Shown in pieces: positions 23,603 to 30,902 of a stretch of DNA of 64,000 nt. This DNA comes from Ruegeria profundi (lineage in GTDB: Bacteria; Pseudomonadota; Alphaproteobacteria; Rhodobacterales; Rhodobacteraceae). The translations under genes and the position numbers were made by a program. Positions within the stretch are counted from its first letter, which is position 1. Each line of letters starts with the position of its first letter. The stretch covers positions 176,534-240,533 of the forward strand of contig NZ_LQBP01000008.1 of NCBI RefSeq assembly GCF_001507545.1, in the 5' to 3' direction. Below the pieces are notes generated by a model. It ran no database searches. It saw nothing but the letters and a program-made list of their open reading frames with translations, and was not told where the DNA came from.

Positions 23603-25777
23603 ATGACATATCGTGCTGTGTGCCTGACTTCGGTTTTCGCTCTGACAGCGTCGGCGGCAAGTGCCGACATGCATTTCAACCGCATCGCGTCGTTTCCGGT
23701 GGTCCAGAACATGGCGGAGGGCGAGGATATCAATCGCGAGTCCAGCCCAGAGATCATCGACGTCACGGCGGACGGTGTGACGCTAGTCTACACGGACAGC
23801 CCTCTGGGTGCTCTGGGCCGTATCGACATCACCAACCCGTCTGATCCTCGCCCCTTAGGCAATATTGACCTTGGCGGTGAACCCACCAGCGTCGTAGTTG
23901 TCGGCAGCACAGCTCTTGTCGGCGTGAACACATCTGAAAGCTACACCTCACCTTCAGGCATGGTAAAAGCTATCGACGTGGCGTCAGGCAACGAGCTTAA
24001 CACATGTGACATTGGCGGCCAGCCAGACAGCCTTGCAAAATCGCCGGACGGCAAGTTCATTTCGATTGCTATCGAGAATGAGCGAGACGAAGACCTGAAC
24101 GATGGCATCATCCCGCAGCTCCCTGCCGGCAATCTTGTAATGATCGATGTCTCGGAAGCAGGTCTGAACTGCGACAGCATGCTGGTCGCTGACCTGACCG
24201 GTCTGGCCGACGTTGCGCCTACCGATCCCGAGCCGGAATACGTGCACATCAACAGCCTTGGTGAGACGGTTGTGAGCTTGCAGGAAAACAACCACATGGT
24301 TGTAGTGGCGCGTGATGGGTCCATCGTGAACCATTTTCCCGCGGGAGCGGTTGATCTGGAGAATATAGATGCGACCGACGAACGCGGTGCGCTCATCTTC
24401 ACCGAAAGCCAGCTTGGTCGTTTGCGCGAGCCGGATGCCGTCGCCTGGATCGACGACCTACACTTTGCAACCGCCAACGAAGGTGATTACGAAGGCGGCT
24501 CACGCGGTTGGACGATCTTTAACAAGGACGGCACGGTTGTGTACGAGTCCGGCAAGTCTTTTGAAGAAGCCATCATCCATATCGGCCACTATCCGGACAA
24601 GCGCTCCGACAGCAAAGGCGTTGAGCCCGAAAGCGTGACCTTCGGTGTTTTCAATGGTACGCCGTATGTGTTCGTTGGCTCCGAACGCGGCAGCGTCGTT
24701 GGCGTCTACAATGTGAAAGATCCTGCAAATCCGGTGCTCGAACAATTGCTTCCGTCCGGCGTTGGTCCGGAAGGCTATGTTACAATCCCAGAGCGCAATC
24801 TGCTTGTTTCAGCCAACGAAGCCGACCTGATCGAAGACGGCGGCGCGCGGGCTCATGTGATGCTCTTCGAGTATCAAAACGCCCCTGCGGTCTATCCGCA
24901 CCTGACAAGTGCAGGCATGGATGAACTGACCGGCTGGGGTGCGATCTCTGGCATGGTTGCCGAGGGCGAAGATACGGTCTGGGCTGTCAACGACAGTTTC
25001 TATGGCTATCAGCCGACGATCTTCCGTATCGATGTGACCTCAACCCCTGCGCAGATCACCGACGCCATCCGCGTCACACGGGCAAATGGAGAGGCGGCAC
25101 AAAAGCTCGACATGGAAGGCATCACGCTTGACGGAGACGGCGGCTTCTGGGTTGCCTCCGAAGGCCGCACCGACCGCGTAATTCCGCATGCGCTTTTTCA
25201 TATCTCCGCTGACGGTCAGATCGAAGACGAGATCGGCCTGCCGGCGGAACTGATGGCGGTCGAACGGCGCTTCGGCTTTGAAGGCATCACCAAAGTTGGA
25301 GACACACTTTGGATGGCCGTTCAGCGAGAATGGGCTGACGATCCCGCGAACCACGTGAAGCTAGTGGCCTATAACACTGAAACCGAGGAGTGGGGCGCAG
25401 TGCTCTACGAGAAAGCTGAGCCCGAGACCGGTTGGGTTGGGCTTTCCGAGATCACCTTCCATGGCGATTTCGTCTATGTCGTTGAGCGGGACAACCAGCA
25501 TGATTTCCGTGCGGTGACCAAAAAGGTCTACCGTATCCCGCTGTCCGAGATGAAGCCCGCGCCGCTGGGGAGTGATCTTCCGGTCGTCAGCAAGGAAGAA
25601 GTGCGCGACCTTCTCCCGGACCTGCGTTCAACCGGTGGCTACGTGCTGGACAAGGTTGAAGGCCTCGCCATCACGCCGTCGGGTACTGCCTATGTCTCCA
25701 CGGACAACGACGGTGTCGATGACCACTCCGGTGAGACGATGTTCTTCTCCATAGGAATCGTGGACAGCGGTTCCTGA
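23603..25777 (+). CDS. Secreted phytase-like/esterase-like beta-propeller protein (Pho regulon)
   Basis: 724 residues from ATG 23603 (GGGGGATC upstream) with a signal peptide (MTYRAVCLTSVFALTASAAS, cleaved near SAD). Residues about 25-440 form a propeller-like repeat region (GGEPTSVVVVG, PDSLAKSPDGKF, GPEGYV). The C-terminal part (about 450-720) matches the esterase-like/phytase-like domain (MEGITLDGDGGFWVASEG, KVEGLAITPSG). With the Pho box it is probably a periplasmic or extracellular phosphoester hydrolase for phosphate scavenging. GC content is higher than in the flanking debris, so it may be a separately acquired gene. Confidence 0.75.
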   Translation: MTYRAVCLTSVFALTASAASADMHFNRIASFPVVQNMAEGEDINRESSPEIIDVTADGVTLVYTDSPLGALGRIDITNPSDPRPLGNIDLGGEPTSVVVVGSTALVGVNTSESYTSPSGMVKAIDVASGNELNTCDIGGQPDSLAKSPDGKFISIAIENERDEDLNDGIIPQLPAGNLVMIDVSEAGLNCDSMLVADLTGLADVAPTDPEPEYVHINSLGETVVSLQENNHMVVVARDGSIVNHFPAGAVDLENIDATDERGALIFTESQLGRLREPDAVAWIDDLHFATANEGDYEGGSRGWTIFNKDGTVVYESGKSFEEAIIHIGHYPDKRSDSKGVEPESVTFGVFNGTPYVFVGSERGSVVGVYNVKDPANPVLEQLLPSGVGPEGYVTIPERNLLVSANEADLIEDGGARAHVMLFEYQNAPAVYPHLTSAGMDELTGWGAISGMVAEGEDTVWAVNDSFYGYQPTIFRIDVTSTPAQITDAIRVTRANGEAAQKLDMEGITLDGDGGFWVASEGRTDRVIPHALFHISADGQIEDEIGLPAELMAVERRFGFEGITKVGDTLWMAVQREWADDPANHVKLVAYNTETEEWGAVLYEKAEPETGWVGLSEITFHGDFVYVVERDNQHDFRAVTKKVYRIPLSEMKPAPLGSDLPVVSKEEVRDLLPDLRSTGGYVLDKVEGLAITPSGTAYVSTDNDGVDDHSGETMFFSIGIVDSGS

Positions 25778-25793
25778 TACCAATGCACATAGG

Positions 25794-25857
25794 TCGGCCC
25801 GGCTGACGTGGCCGGGCTGGTTGCTCGACGTCGAACCTCAGCCGCGCGGCATTTTTT
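25794..25857 (+). terminator. Terminator region after the phytase-like gene
   Basis: A perfect 7-bp GC hairpin (GCCCGGC/GCCGGGC, about 25798-25819) lacks a T-run. A second GCCGCGCGGC palindrome about 30 bp on is followed by ATTTTTTATT. One or both probably end the transcript. Confidence 0.55.
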
Positions 25858-25951
25858 ATTGAATGAGTATCTGAGTGTCTTACAGCTCTTGACTTCAAAC
25901 AAAGCCAAATTTGTTGCGCAGCCGAAAGGCATCATGTGCTATTGTCCCGTT

Positions 25952-26173
25952 ATGAGCGACGAAACCTTAATCAGCATCGCTGTATCTTTTACCTTGGTCG
26001 GCTTTGGCTTGTGGCTAAGCTGGTTTGCCGTGAATAGTGGAGGCAAGCGTAGGAAGAGAGACCCGAAGCTGGTTAAAGAGTTCATGCGCAATATTGATTG
26101 GTCTCGGTTGGATGCTGTAATGAATCCTCCAAGTCATACTCCTTCCGACAGTCATCGAGCTGACACTCATTGA
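25952..26173 (+). CDS. Small single-TM protein, family copy A
   Basis: 73 residues: MSDETLISIAVSFTLVGFGL then a basic stretch and KEFMRNIDWSRLDAVM. The TM helix is about 5-28, N-out or N-in unknown, with a cytosolic tail expected by the KRRKR signal. It is clearly paralogous to 27152-27364 (MSTETLISLAVSFAII.., ELMRNVDWSQLDRVLY) and to the broken copy near 30000. The conserved tail motif LMRN(I/V)DWSxLD suggests a partner-binding peptide. No family is recognised. Confidence 0.65.
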   Translation: MSDETLISIAVSFTLVGFGLWLSWFAVNSGGKRRKRDPKLVKEFMRNIDWSRLDAVMNPPSHTPSDSHRADTH

Positions 26174-26279
26174 GACCCGACTATTTTCAGGAGCTTCTCC
26201 ACTACAATTTACGAAGGTGTGAAGTCTTGGTCGATCTGGGGACCCTCTAACCCGTCCGAAATTATTCGAAACCGGTCTA

Positions 26280-27119
26280 GGCTCAGGACCCATTGATTTT
26301 GGCTGGGCAGCATGATTCATTGTTCGGAAAACGAACGGTGACATGTCTGATCTCTTCTGGCTAAGCGACGCACAGATGGCGCGTCTGGAGCCCTATTTCC
26401 CGAAGTCCCACGGTAAGCCGCGTGTCGACGCCCGGCAAGTTCTGAGTGGGATTATCTTCGAAAACCGCAATGGGTTACGCTGGCGTGATGCGCCGACAGA
26501 GTATGGTCCACATAAGACGCTTTGCAACTGTTGGAAGCAATGGAGCGATAAGGGCATCTTTGCACAGATGATGGCTGGCCTGGCGGCTCAGCACGGCGAG
26601 AAGAAAACAGTGATGATCGATGCGACCTATCTGAAGGCACATCGCACCGCGTCCAGCCTGGGCGCGAAAAGGGGGCGTGGTCGCCTGATCGGTCGCACCA
26701 AGGGCGGCATGAACACGAAACTGCATGCTATTTGCGATAGCCGGGCGCGCCCTATCAACTTCTTCGTCTCTGCCGGACAGGTCAGCGATTACATCGGTGC
26801 GAAGGCGCTGCTCAGAAGCCTGCCTAATGTTGACTGGCTACTCGGGGACCGGGGCTACGACGCGGATTGGTTCCGAGACGCCTTGCAAGACAAAGGGATA
26901 CGCGCCTGCATCTCCGGTCGAAAGCAACGTAAGACACCCGTGAAATACGACAAACGCCGCTACAAACGACGCAACCGCATCGAGATAATGTTCGGCAGGC
27001 TCAAGGACTGGCGTCGTGTCGCGACCAGATATGATAGGTGCCCCAAGGTCTTCTGTTCAGCCATCGCTCTCGCCGCAATCGTCTTGTTCTGGCTATGAAA
27101 CGAGAACGAGTCCTGACCC
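26280..27119 (+). mobile_element. Complete IS5-family (IS427-like) insertion sequence, 840 bp
   Basis: Terminal repeats are GGCTCAGGACCCATT (left) and GGGTCAGGACTCGTT (right, complement), flanked on both sides by TA, the usual target duplication of this subgroup. It carries one transposase gene (26343-27098). It inserted between two convergent copies of the small TM gene family. At least three decayed transposase ends of the same family lie in the first 24 kb. Confidence 0.9.
26343..27098 (+). CDS. IS5-family transposase (DDE), single uninterrupted ORF
   Basis: 251 residues. N-terminal DNA-binding region (FWLSDAQMARLEPYFP..), then DDE motifs: VMIDATYLKAHR (first Asp), LLGDRGYDADWF (second Asp) and the C-terminal RRYKRRNRIEIMFGRLKDWR (Y-x2-R-x3-E glutamate). 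Many relatives make the transposase by frameshifting between two ORFs; here it is one frame. With intact terminal repeats it is probably mobile. Confidence 0.93.
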   Translation: MSDLFWLSDAQMARLEPYFPKSHGKPRVDARQVLSGIIFENRNGLRWRDAPTEYGPHKTLCNCWKQWSDKGIFAQMMAGLAAQHGEKKTVMIDATYLKAHRTASSLGAKRGRGRLIGRTKGGMNTKLHAICDSRARPINFFVSAGQVSDYIGAKALLRSLPNVDWLLGDRGYDADWFRDALQDKGIRACISGRKQRKTPVKYDKRRYKRRNRIEIMFGRLKDWRRVATRYDRCPKVFCSAIALAAIVLFWL

Positions 27120-27151
27120 TAGTGTCCGAATTGTAAGGCGGTAGCTCAGAC

Positions 27152-27364
27152 TTACGGCTTGTCCGCAGCGGACTGCTTTTCGCCGGGTCGATAAAGGACT
27201 CTGTCCAGCTGCGACCAGTCGACGTTTCGCATCAGTTCTTGCACGGCTTCTGGGTCTACTGTTCTGTCTTTACCGCTTTGTTTGACGACGAGACGTACGA
27301 ACCAGATGCATAGGCTGATGATAGCAAATGATACGGCAAGGCTGATTAAGGTTTCGGTACTCAT
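27152..27364 (-). CDS. Small single-TM protein, family copy B
   Basis: 70 residues: TM helix MSTETLISLAVSFAIISLCI, basic turn, then ELMRNVDWSQLDRVLYRPG. Upstream on the minus strand is CGGACA-17 bp-TATAAT with the TATAAT only ~6 nt before the ATG region, so the message may be nearly leaderless. The gene follows the frameshifted cysteine-rich gene by 12 bp. It is a paralog of 25952-26173. Confidence 0.65.
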   Translation of the reverse strand: MSTETLISLAVSFAIISLCIWFVRLVVKQSGKDRTVDPEAVQELMRNVDWSQLDRVLYRPGEKQSAADKP

Positions 27365-27368
27365 AGTG

Positions 27369-27398
27369 GAATTATATCACACCGTGGTCTTGATGTCC
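27369..27398 (-). promoter_or_regulatory. Promoter of small TM gene copy B
   Basis: On the minus strand: CGGACA, 17 bp, TATAAT (27370-27375), a good sigma-70 match. The spacing to the ATG at 27364 is very short, which suggests a leaderless or nearly leaderless mRNA. Confidence 0.45.
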
Positions 27399-27713
27399 GG
27401 CCAGATGACGTTTTGTATTTCGGCAGAATTTCCGCATCGCTCACACGACTTCTTGATCCTCTCGACACGTGTCTCCAGCTCGTCGAAGATATTTCGATTG
27501 CATTTTTCGTGTGTAGACGCGCAACCCGCCTAACTTTTGTTTGATCTGCACGACAACCGGCAGCTTAGTTCCAAAGATATCCGGGCGTTGAGCAACACTG
27601 AGCTTCACATCCTCCAGCACGAGTACGAGCTGGTCAGCCCACCCCATACGCTGCTCTCCAAGGGCTTTAAGCACGCTGTTATGGATGTCATTCCAATCAA
27701 CTACTTGGTTCAT
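27377..27713 (-). pseudogene. Cysteine-rich zinc-ribbon protein, paralog 3, frameshifted
   Basis: The N-terminal frame reads MNQVVDWNDIHNSVLKALGE..QIKQKLGGLRVYTRK and then drifts to a stop. Removing one A from the A5 run (27504-27508) restores NIFDELETRVERIKKSCERC, GNSAEIQNVIWPDIKTTV and a stop at 27377. So this is paralog 3 with a single-base insertion in a homopolymer, and it also lacks the second zinc ribbon. It may be inactive, or a slippage site. Confidence 0.7.
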
Positions 27714-27805
27714 AGGTCACATCCTCCCATGTATTTTGAAACGGTTGCTGCGGATAACATTCTTCTGAAGTTTGGAGCGCAGCCGACAAGCAAGGATTTC
27801 TGATG

Positions 27806-28075
27806 TCACGCAGTTCTCGTGTGAAGTATCAATCCAACGCTATGTGACCAAGTGATCTCAAAGCCTTTCGGGCAGGGCATCTCCAAGCCCGGTTGCATCG
27901 CCTTTGCAAACTCCGCCCAAATCCAGTCTCCTACATCCTGGAACACACTGAAAGGAGCCTTGTCAGCGCGCAGTTGGACCAACATCTGGTCTCGCCATGT
28001 CGCCATGTCGCCATGTCGCCATGTCGCCCATTCGCACATGATGTTATGTGCTGTTTTCCAAGGGATCCCAGGCAT
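27806..28075 (-). CDS. Possible small protein containing an octanucleotide repeat
   Basis: A minus-strand frame of up to 89 residues (start ATG 28075, or MCEWAT at about 28036). Its N-terminal part ATWRHGDMATWRDQ is encoded by four tandem copies of an 8-bp unit. After the repeat the product is protein-like (APFSVFQDVGDWIWAEF, AKAMQPGLEMPCPKGFEIT). It overlaps the preceding gene by 32 bp. Not recognised; a real gene is plausible but not certain. Confidence 0.35.
   Translation of the reverse strand: MPGIPWKTAHNIMCEWATWRHGDMATWRDQMLVQLRADKAPFSVFQDVGDWIWAEFAKAMQPGLEMPCPKGFEITWSHSVGLILHTRTA
27993..28028. repeat. Tandem 8-bp repeat (CGCCATGT x 4.5)
   Basis: Four perfect copies of CGCCATGT followed by a partial fifth. 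Eight is not a multiple of three, so gain or loss of a unit would shift any frame reading through. It lies near the start of the minus-strand ORF 27806-28075. Confidence 0.9.
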
Positions 28076-28286
28076 CGAGTCCGTCCTCTCTCAACCGCTT
28101 GGCCTTTGCATTGATGATTTTCCGGATCACCTCGTCGGTCATCTCTTCATAAGTGAGATGTCGAAAATCTGGGGGCCCAACTGGGAACCAGGCTCCAAGA
28201 TCGTCATCGTGAACTGCAAACGTCATTTTCAAGAAGCCGAGGTCTTCGGTATCTGTGAAAACTGGCTCAATTGTCTTGGTCATCAT
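28044..28286 (-). CDS. Small acidic hypothetical protein
   Basis: About 80 residues (MMTKTIEPVFTDTEDLGF.., DFRHLTYEEMTDEVIRKI). The start lies inside the end of the 245-aa gene (about 20 bp overlap), which indicates coupling. It has no membrane segment or cysteine. It belongs to the tRNA-led operon 2. Family not recognised. Confidence 0.5.
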   Translation of the reverse strand: MMTKTIEPVFTDTEDLGFLKMTFAVHDDDLGAWFPVGPPDFRHLTYEEMTDEVIRKIINAKAKRLREDGLDAWDPLENST

Positions 28287-29004
28287 CGTCACCCAATCGA
28301 CGTTTGTGCGCTGCAATGTGCTCGGCTAGGTCTCCAACGAGGTTTCCAGCAGCGATGTCTTTTTCCAAAAGCTCAAGGAAGGCTTCGAGTGCTGGATCTG
28401 TGTGCTCGTCCTCGCTCTGGTCATCGCCATTGACTTCACTAGTGATGCGCTCATCTAACTCGCGAATGCTCGCCCGAATCTGCGACAGCAATTCGTTGTC
28501 ACTCTCTTCATGCACCTTGCGCGCTCTGATCTCATCTGCGGAAATCGGATCAGATAGTTTTGCCCGGCCAAGTGCGATCCCCGCTTCTTTCAGTGCCAGA
28601 AGAGCTCGAGTCAGTGGACCAACCTCGACGTCAGCAGCGAGCGCGTCGAGCTCCTCTGCGCTGGTGATCGGATCAGACAGTGGTACTTGTCCGGCGAGAA
28701 ACTTGGCTTTCTTCAGCTTTAGGAATGCGCGCGTCACGTCATCAGCCTTAGTGCGGGGCTGTCGCGCACCGGTCTCCTCCAGCCACATTGAAGCGATCTT
28801 CTCAACGAGTGACCACACAGTCTGCTCGCGATCATGCTGCGAGATCTCGAAGCGTACTGCTTTCTCTTCGATACCGAGCTGCTCGGACTGTCGTTCGTTC
28901 ACGCGCACTTCGTAGTCGCAGAGCCCTCTAATATCCTCACTGACGTTCCCGGCATGTGCCCGGGCGATTTCTCTTTCGTTTACGTAGACAACGATTTTGA
29001 GCAT
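28267..29004 (-). CDS. Acidic helical hypothetical protein of operon 2
   Basis: About 245 residues from ATG 29004; the previous gene ends TGA-GTG-ATG, so GTG 29007 is also possible. An N-terminal beta stretch (MLKIVVYVNEREIARAHAG) is followed by internal tandem repeats of the type LxLKxAxxxxGxxxLSDPI (two or three copies, about 92-165). The acidic tail has ALEAFLELLEKDIAAGN, which is reminiscent of PrlF/AbrB-type antitoxin tails, though weakly. No catalytic motif. Function unknown. Confidence 0.55.
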   Translation of the reverse strand: MLKIVVYVNEREIARAHAGNVSEDIRGLCDYEVRVNERQSEQLGIEEKAVRFEISQHDREQTVWSLVEKIASMWLEETGARQPRTKADDVTRAFLKLKKAKFLAGQVPLSDPITSAEELDALAADVEVGPLTRALLALKEAGIALGRAKLSDPISADEIRARKVHEESDNELLSQIRASIRELDERITSEVNGDDQSEDEHTDPALEAFLELLEKDIAAGNLVGDLAEHIAAHKRRLGDDDDQDN

Positions 29005-29007
29005 CAC

Positions 29008-29514
29008 TCACCACCCTTTCTGCACACATGCAGGACAACGTCCGCGCTCATCTGTTCGATCTAGCTGGCCGAAATAGCCACAAACTGAGCAGGTCAACCT
29101 GCCCCGAACGGGCATTTTCCGAACGCCAAACAGCCGGTGTCGTTCCGGATGACGTTTGCTCGCGACATCATGCGCGCACCAGCAGCAAAGTGTCGTGTAC
29201 CAGCCATCCAGCAGCTGGGTTTCTGAGCTATTCCCGCATCGTTCACAGCTGTGATTTGCTCGCGCAATCGTCGCAGCGATCAAGGACTGAATGTGTCGAT
29301 CATCACACCGATGATAGATGCGGAGTTCTCCCAGCTTTTCCTTGATCTGGAGGACAAACGGATAGGTGGCACCCTTCAGATCGCAGTATTCTTTGACCTC
29401 TGTGAAGAGCTTCGTGACCAAGCCGGACCAGCCTTCGGGTGTGCGTCCGAGGCTCTCCTCGACCGATTGCTTGATATCGCTGAAATCAATTGCGTTCGTA
29501 ACGTCGTCCGCCAT
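29008..29514 (-). CDS. Cysteine-rich zinc-ribbon protein, paralog 2
   Basis: 168 residues from ATG 29514 (GAGGAG upstream), 19 nt after the CCA of tRNA copy 2. Same layout as paralog 1: QIKEKLGELRIYH, HSCERCGN, TTLCCWCAHD, then CSVCGYFGQL..RCPACVQKGW. The annotatable longer frame to 29616 runs into the tRNA and is not real. Being first after the tRNA in this copy, it shows the tRNA/protein linkage is conserved although gene order differs. Confidence 0.75.
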   Translation of the reverse strand: MADDVTNAIDFSDIKQSVEESLGRTPEGWSGLVTKLFTEVKEYCDLKGATYPFVLQIKEKLGELRIYHRCDDRHIQSLIAATIARANHSCERCGNSSETQLLDGWYTTLCCWCAHDVASKRHPERHRLFGVRKMPVRGRLTCSVCGYFGQLDRTDERGRCPACVQKGW

Positions 29515-29533
29515 GTCGGACTCCTCTTGAGGA

Positions 29534-29627
29534 TGGTAGGAGGCGTCGGAATCGAACCGACTCGTGCACTCTAATCTGGAGCAATTACAAGGATATAAGC
29601 CTCGCCCGCATACCAATGCTGCCTCCC
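29534..29627 (-). tRNA. Class II tRNA-like gene, anticodon UAU, copy 2
   Basis: 94 nt with encoded CCA, nearly identical to copy 1 (one difference seen, in the linker between the D and anticodon stems). Same 7-bp acceptor, 4-bp D-stem with TGGT loop, CTTATAT anticodon loop, long variable arm and A73. Conservation across two separated copies while the flanks drift argues it is under selection. Isotype uncertain. Confidence 0.75.
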
Positions 29628-29955
29628 ACGGATTTCGCGTGGGTTATCGACCTCAAGCCGATATTCGATGGCAGTGGATGCGTGTGTACGTCATGACCGG
29701 AAGCTGAACCAGTTAGGGCCACCGTGTCAAGTCGAAGTGCGCGGTAGCCCGAGATTCACCGCGTAGTTCTGGGAACCTTCTAGCTAAACGTGTGCCCAAA
29801 TCACTGAAGCAACTTATTTGGAGGGTTGGTCAGCATGCAGTAGCTCTCACATAGTGAAACGATTCGACACTCAATGTTCAGGGATTGAACTTACAACTAC
29901 GCTGAAGATCAAAATACGACGGATCAAATCTCGCGAAAGTCACCGAGTCTCTAGG
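29534..29955 (-). repeat. 420-bp tRNA-plus-leader repeat, copy 2
   Basis: This is the partner of 22728-23150. The tRNA and its immediate 5' flank (including the CCCACG/CGTGGG hairpin) are nearly identical. The distal leader is patchily conserved, as expected for a functional 5' region rather than a recent duplication. Confidence 0.75.
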
Positions 29956-29989
29956 GCTAGCTCAAACACTGCGGCTGGGCTGTATCCGA

Positions 29990-30140
29990 CTGCCCGACGC
30001 TGGTCCAATATAGGATTTCATCCAGCTGCGACGGGTCGATGTTCGCATCAGCTCTTCCACGGTCTCTCGATCTATCATTCCGTCTCGACCAATATGCTCT
30101 ATGACGTGACGTATCAGCCGAATGCATATCAAGCCCCCAC
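29990..30140 (-). pseudogene. Small single-TM protein, family copy C, broken
   Basis: The minus strand reads ICIRLIRHVIEHIGRDGMID, RETVEELMR, then needs a +1 shift to give NIDPSQLDEILYW. This matches copies A and B (ELMRNVDWSQLDRVLY). One base is missing after ATGCG, and no start codon is seen for the TM part. Confidence 0.6.
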
Positions 30141-30155
30141 GGCCGGAGTTTAATT

Positions 30156-30300
30156 TTGAGATCTATCGCAAGCGTGCAAGTGAACTGCGTTCGTCAAACT
30201 ATGGTTGAAACTTGCCGATCAAATCGTAGTTGTGATTGAAGGAAAATGCTATAAAGTTGTAGGACTTGTACAGAAACCACTGTCAATTGAGCGTGTACGT
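30156..30300. other. Short intergenic stretch
   Basis: Nothing supported is seen here between the broken TM gene and the direct repeats. Confidence 0.4.
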
Positions 30301-30306
30301 TGAACC

Positions 30307-30453
30307 GCGCAGACTTATGGGCCAATCGTGCAAAGTTATGCGCAAACATCGCGCAAAGTTATGGGCGAGCACACTTGAATTTCATGAATGAAATCAATGA
30401 TAGGAATGCAGCGTTATGCGCGTACCTACAGCTGTTGTAGGTGCGCGCATAAC
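30307..30453. repeat. Direct repeats and long hairpin with GCGCA-TTATG core
   Basis: Three direct copies of GCGCARASTTATGSGC-type sequence (30307-30322, 30328-30343, 30351-30366; 21 and 23 bp apart) are followed by an 18-bp inverted repeat. Its arms are GTTATGCGCGTACCTACA (30413-30430) and 30436-30453, with one wobble position and a 5-nt loop. The hairpin arms share the TTATGCGC core with the direct repeats. This looks like a recombinase or element end (RIT-type tyrosine recombinase arrays have such ends, from memory), but no recombinase gene is beside it. Confidence 0.6.
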
Positions 30454-30902
30454 ACTTCGCGCACCTCATAGGCTCGCGCAGCCACTTGCAAAAAACAGCG
30501 ATGCGCAGGAAGCGCGTTTTGCAATCTAGGCCGTCTGATGCAACCGGCTGGGGTTTTATGCTGCGGTGCACCTCGTCGCTTCTGCCGTTTGCTACGGATG
30601 AAAAAGAAGCTAGCGGATCGGCGAAAAAATGACGTTACATCCCAAAGCTTCGTCCGTCCTATAACCATGGCTGTTATTTCCGGTTACAGAATCTGGAGGC
30701 GCTGACGCGACGGTACGGCAAGCTTTGGCGTGTCCTTTGCGGGGTGATCAAGGATGAAGTCAGAAGGAAAAAACATTGATTTGTTATGATGATGGCAGAA
30801 CAGCCAGCACCATAGCAACCTAACCATGTTCTATTATGCTTCTGTGCAGCGCGTGCGCTGCGCCGACGCGAAGCCCGACCCTTACTGATTTGGACTGTGA
30901 AC
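30454..30902. other. Gap before soxT
   Basis: No gene is supported. It contains a perfect GCAGCGC-GT-GCGCTGC palindrome (30846-30861), placed where a soxT transcript would end, but with no T-run. Confidence 0.4.

Noticed and set aside
27993..28028. CRISPR array
   Set aside because: The unit is 8 bp in direct tandem without spacers; no cas genes.
29515..29616. N-terminal extension of cysteine-rich paralog 2 to 29616
   Set aside because: It would translate the tRNA-like gene; ATG 29514 with GAGGAG is the natural start.
30413..30453. Integron attC site
   Set aside because: The ends (GTTATGC..GCATAAC) do not fit the GTTRRRY/RYYYAAC core, and no integron integrase or cassette array is present.
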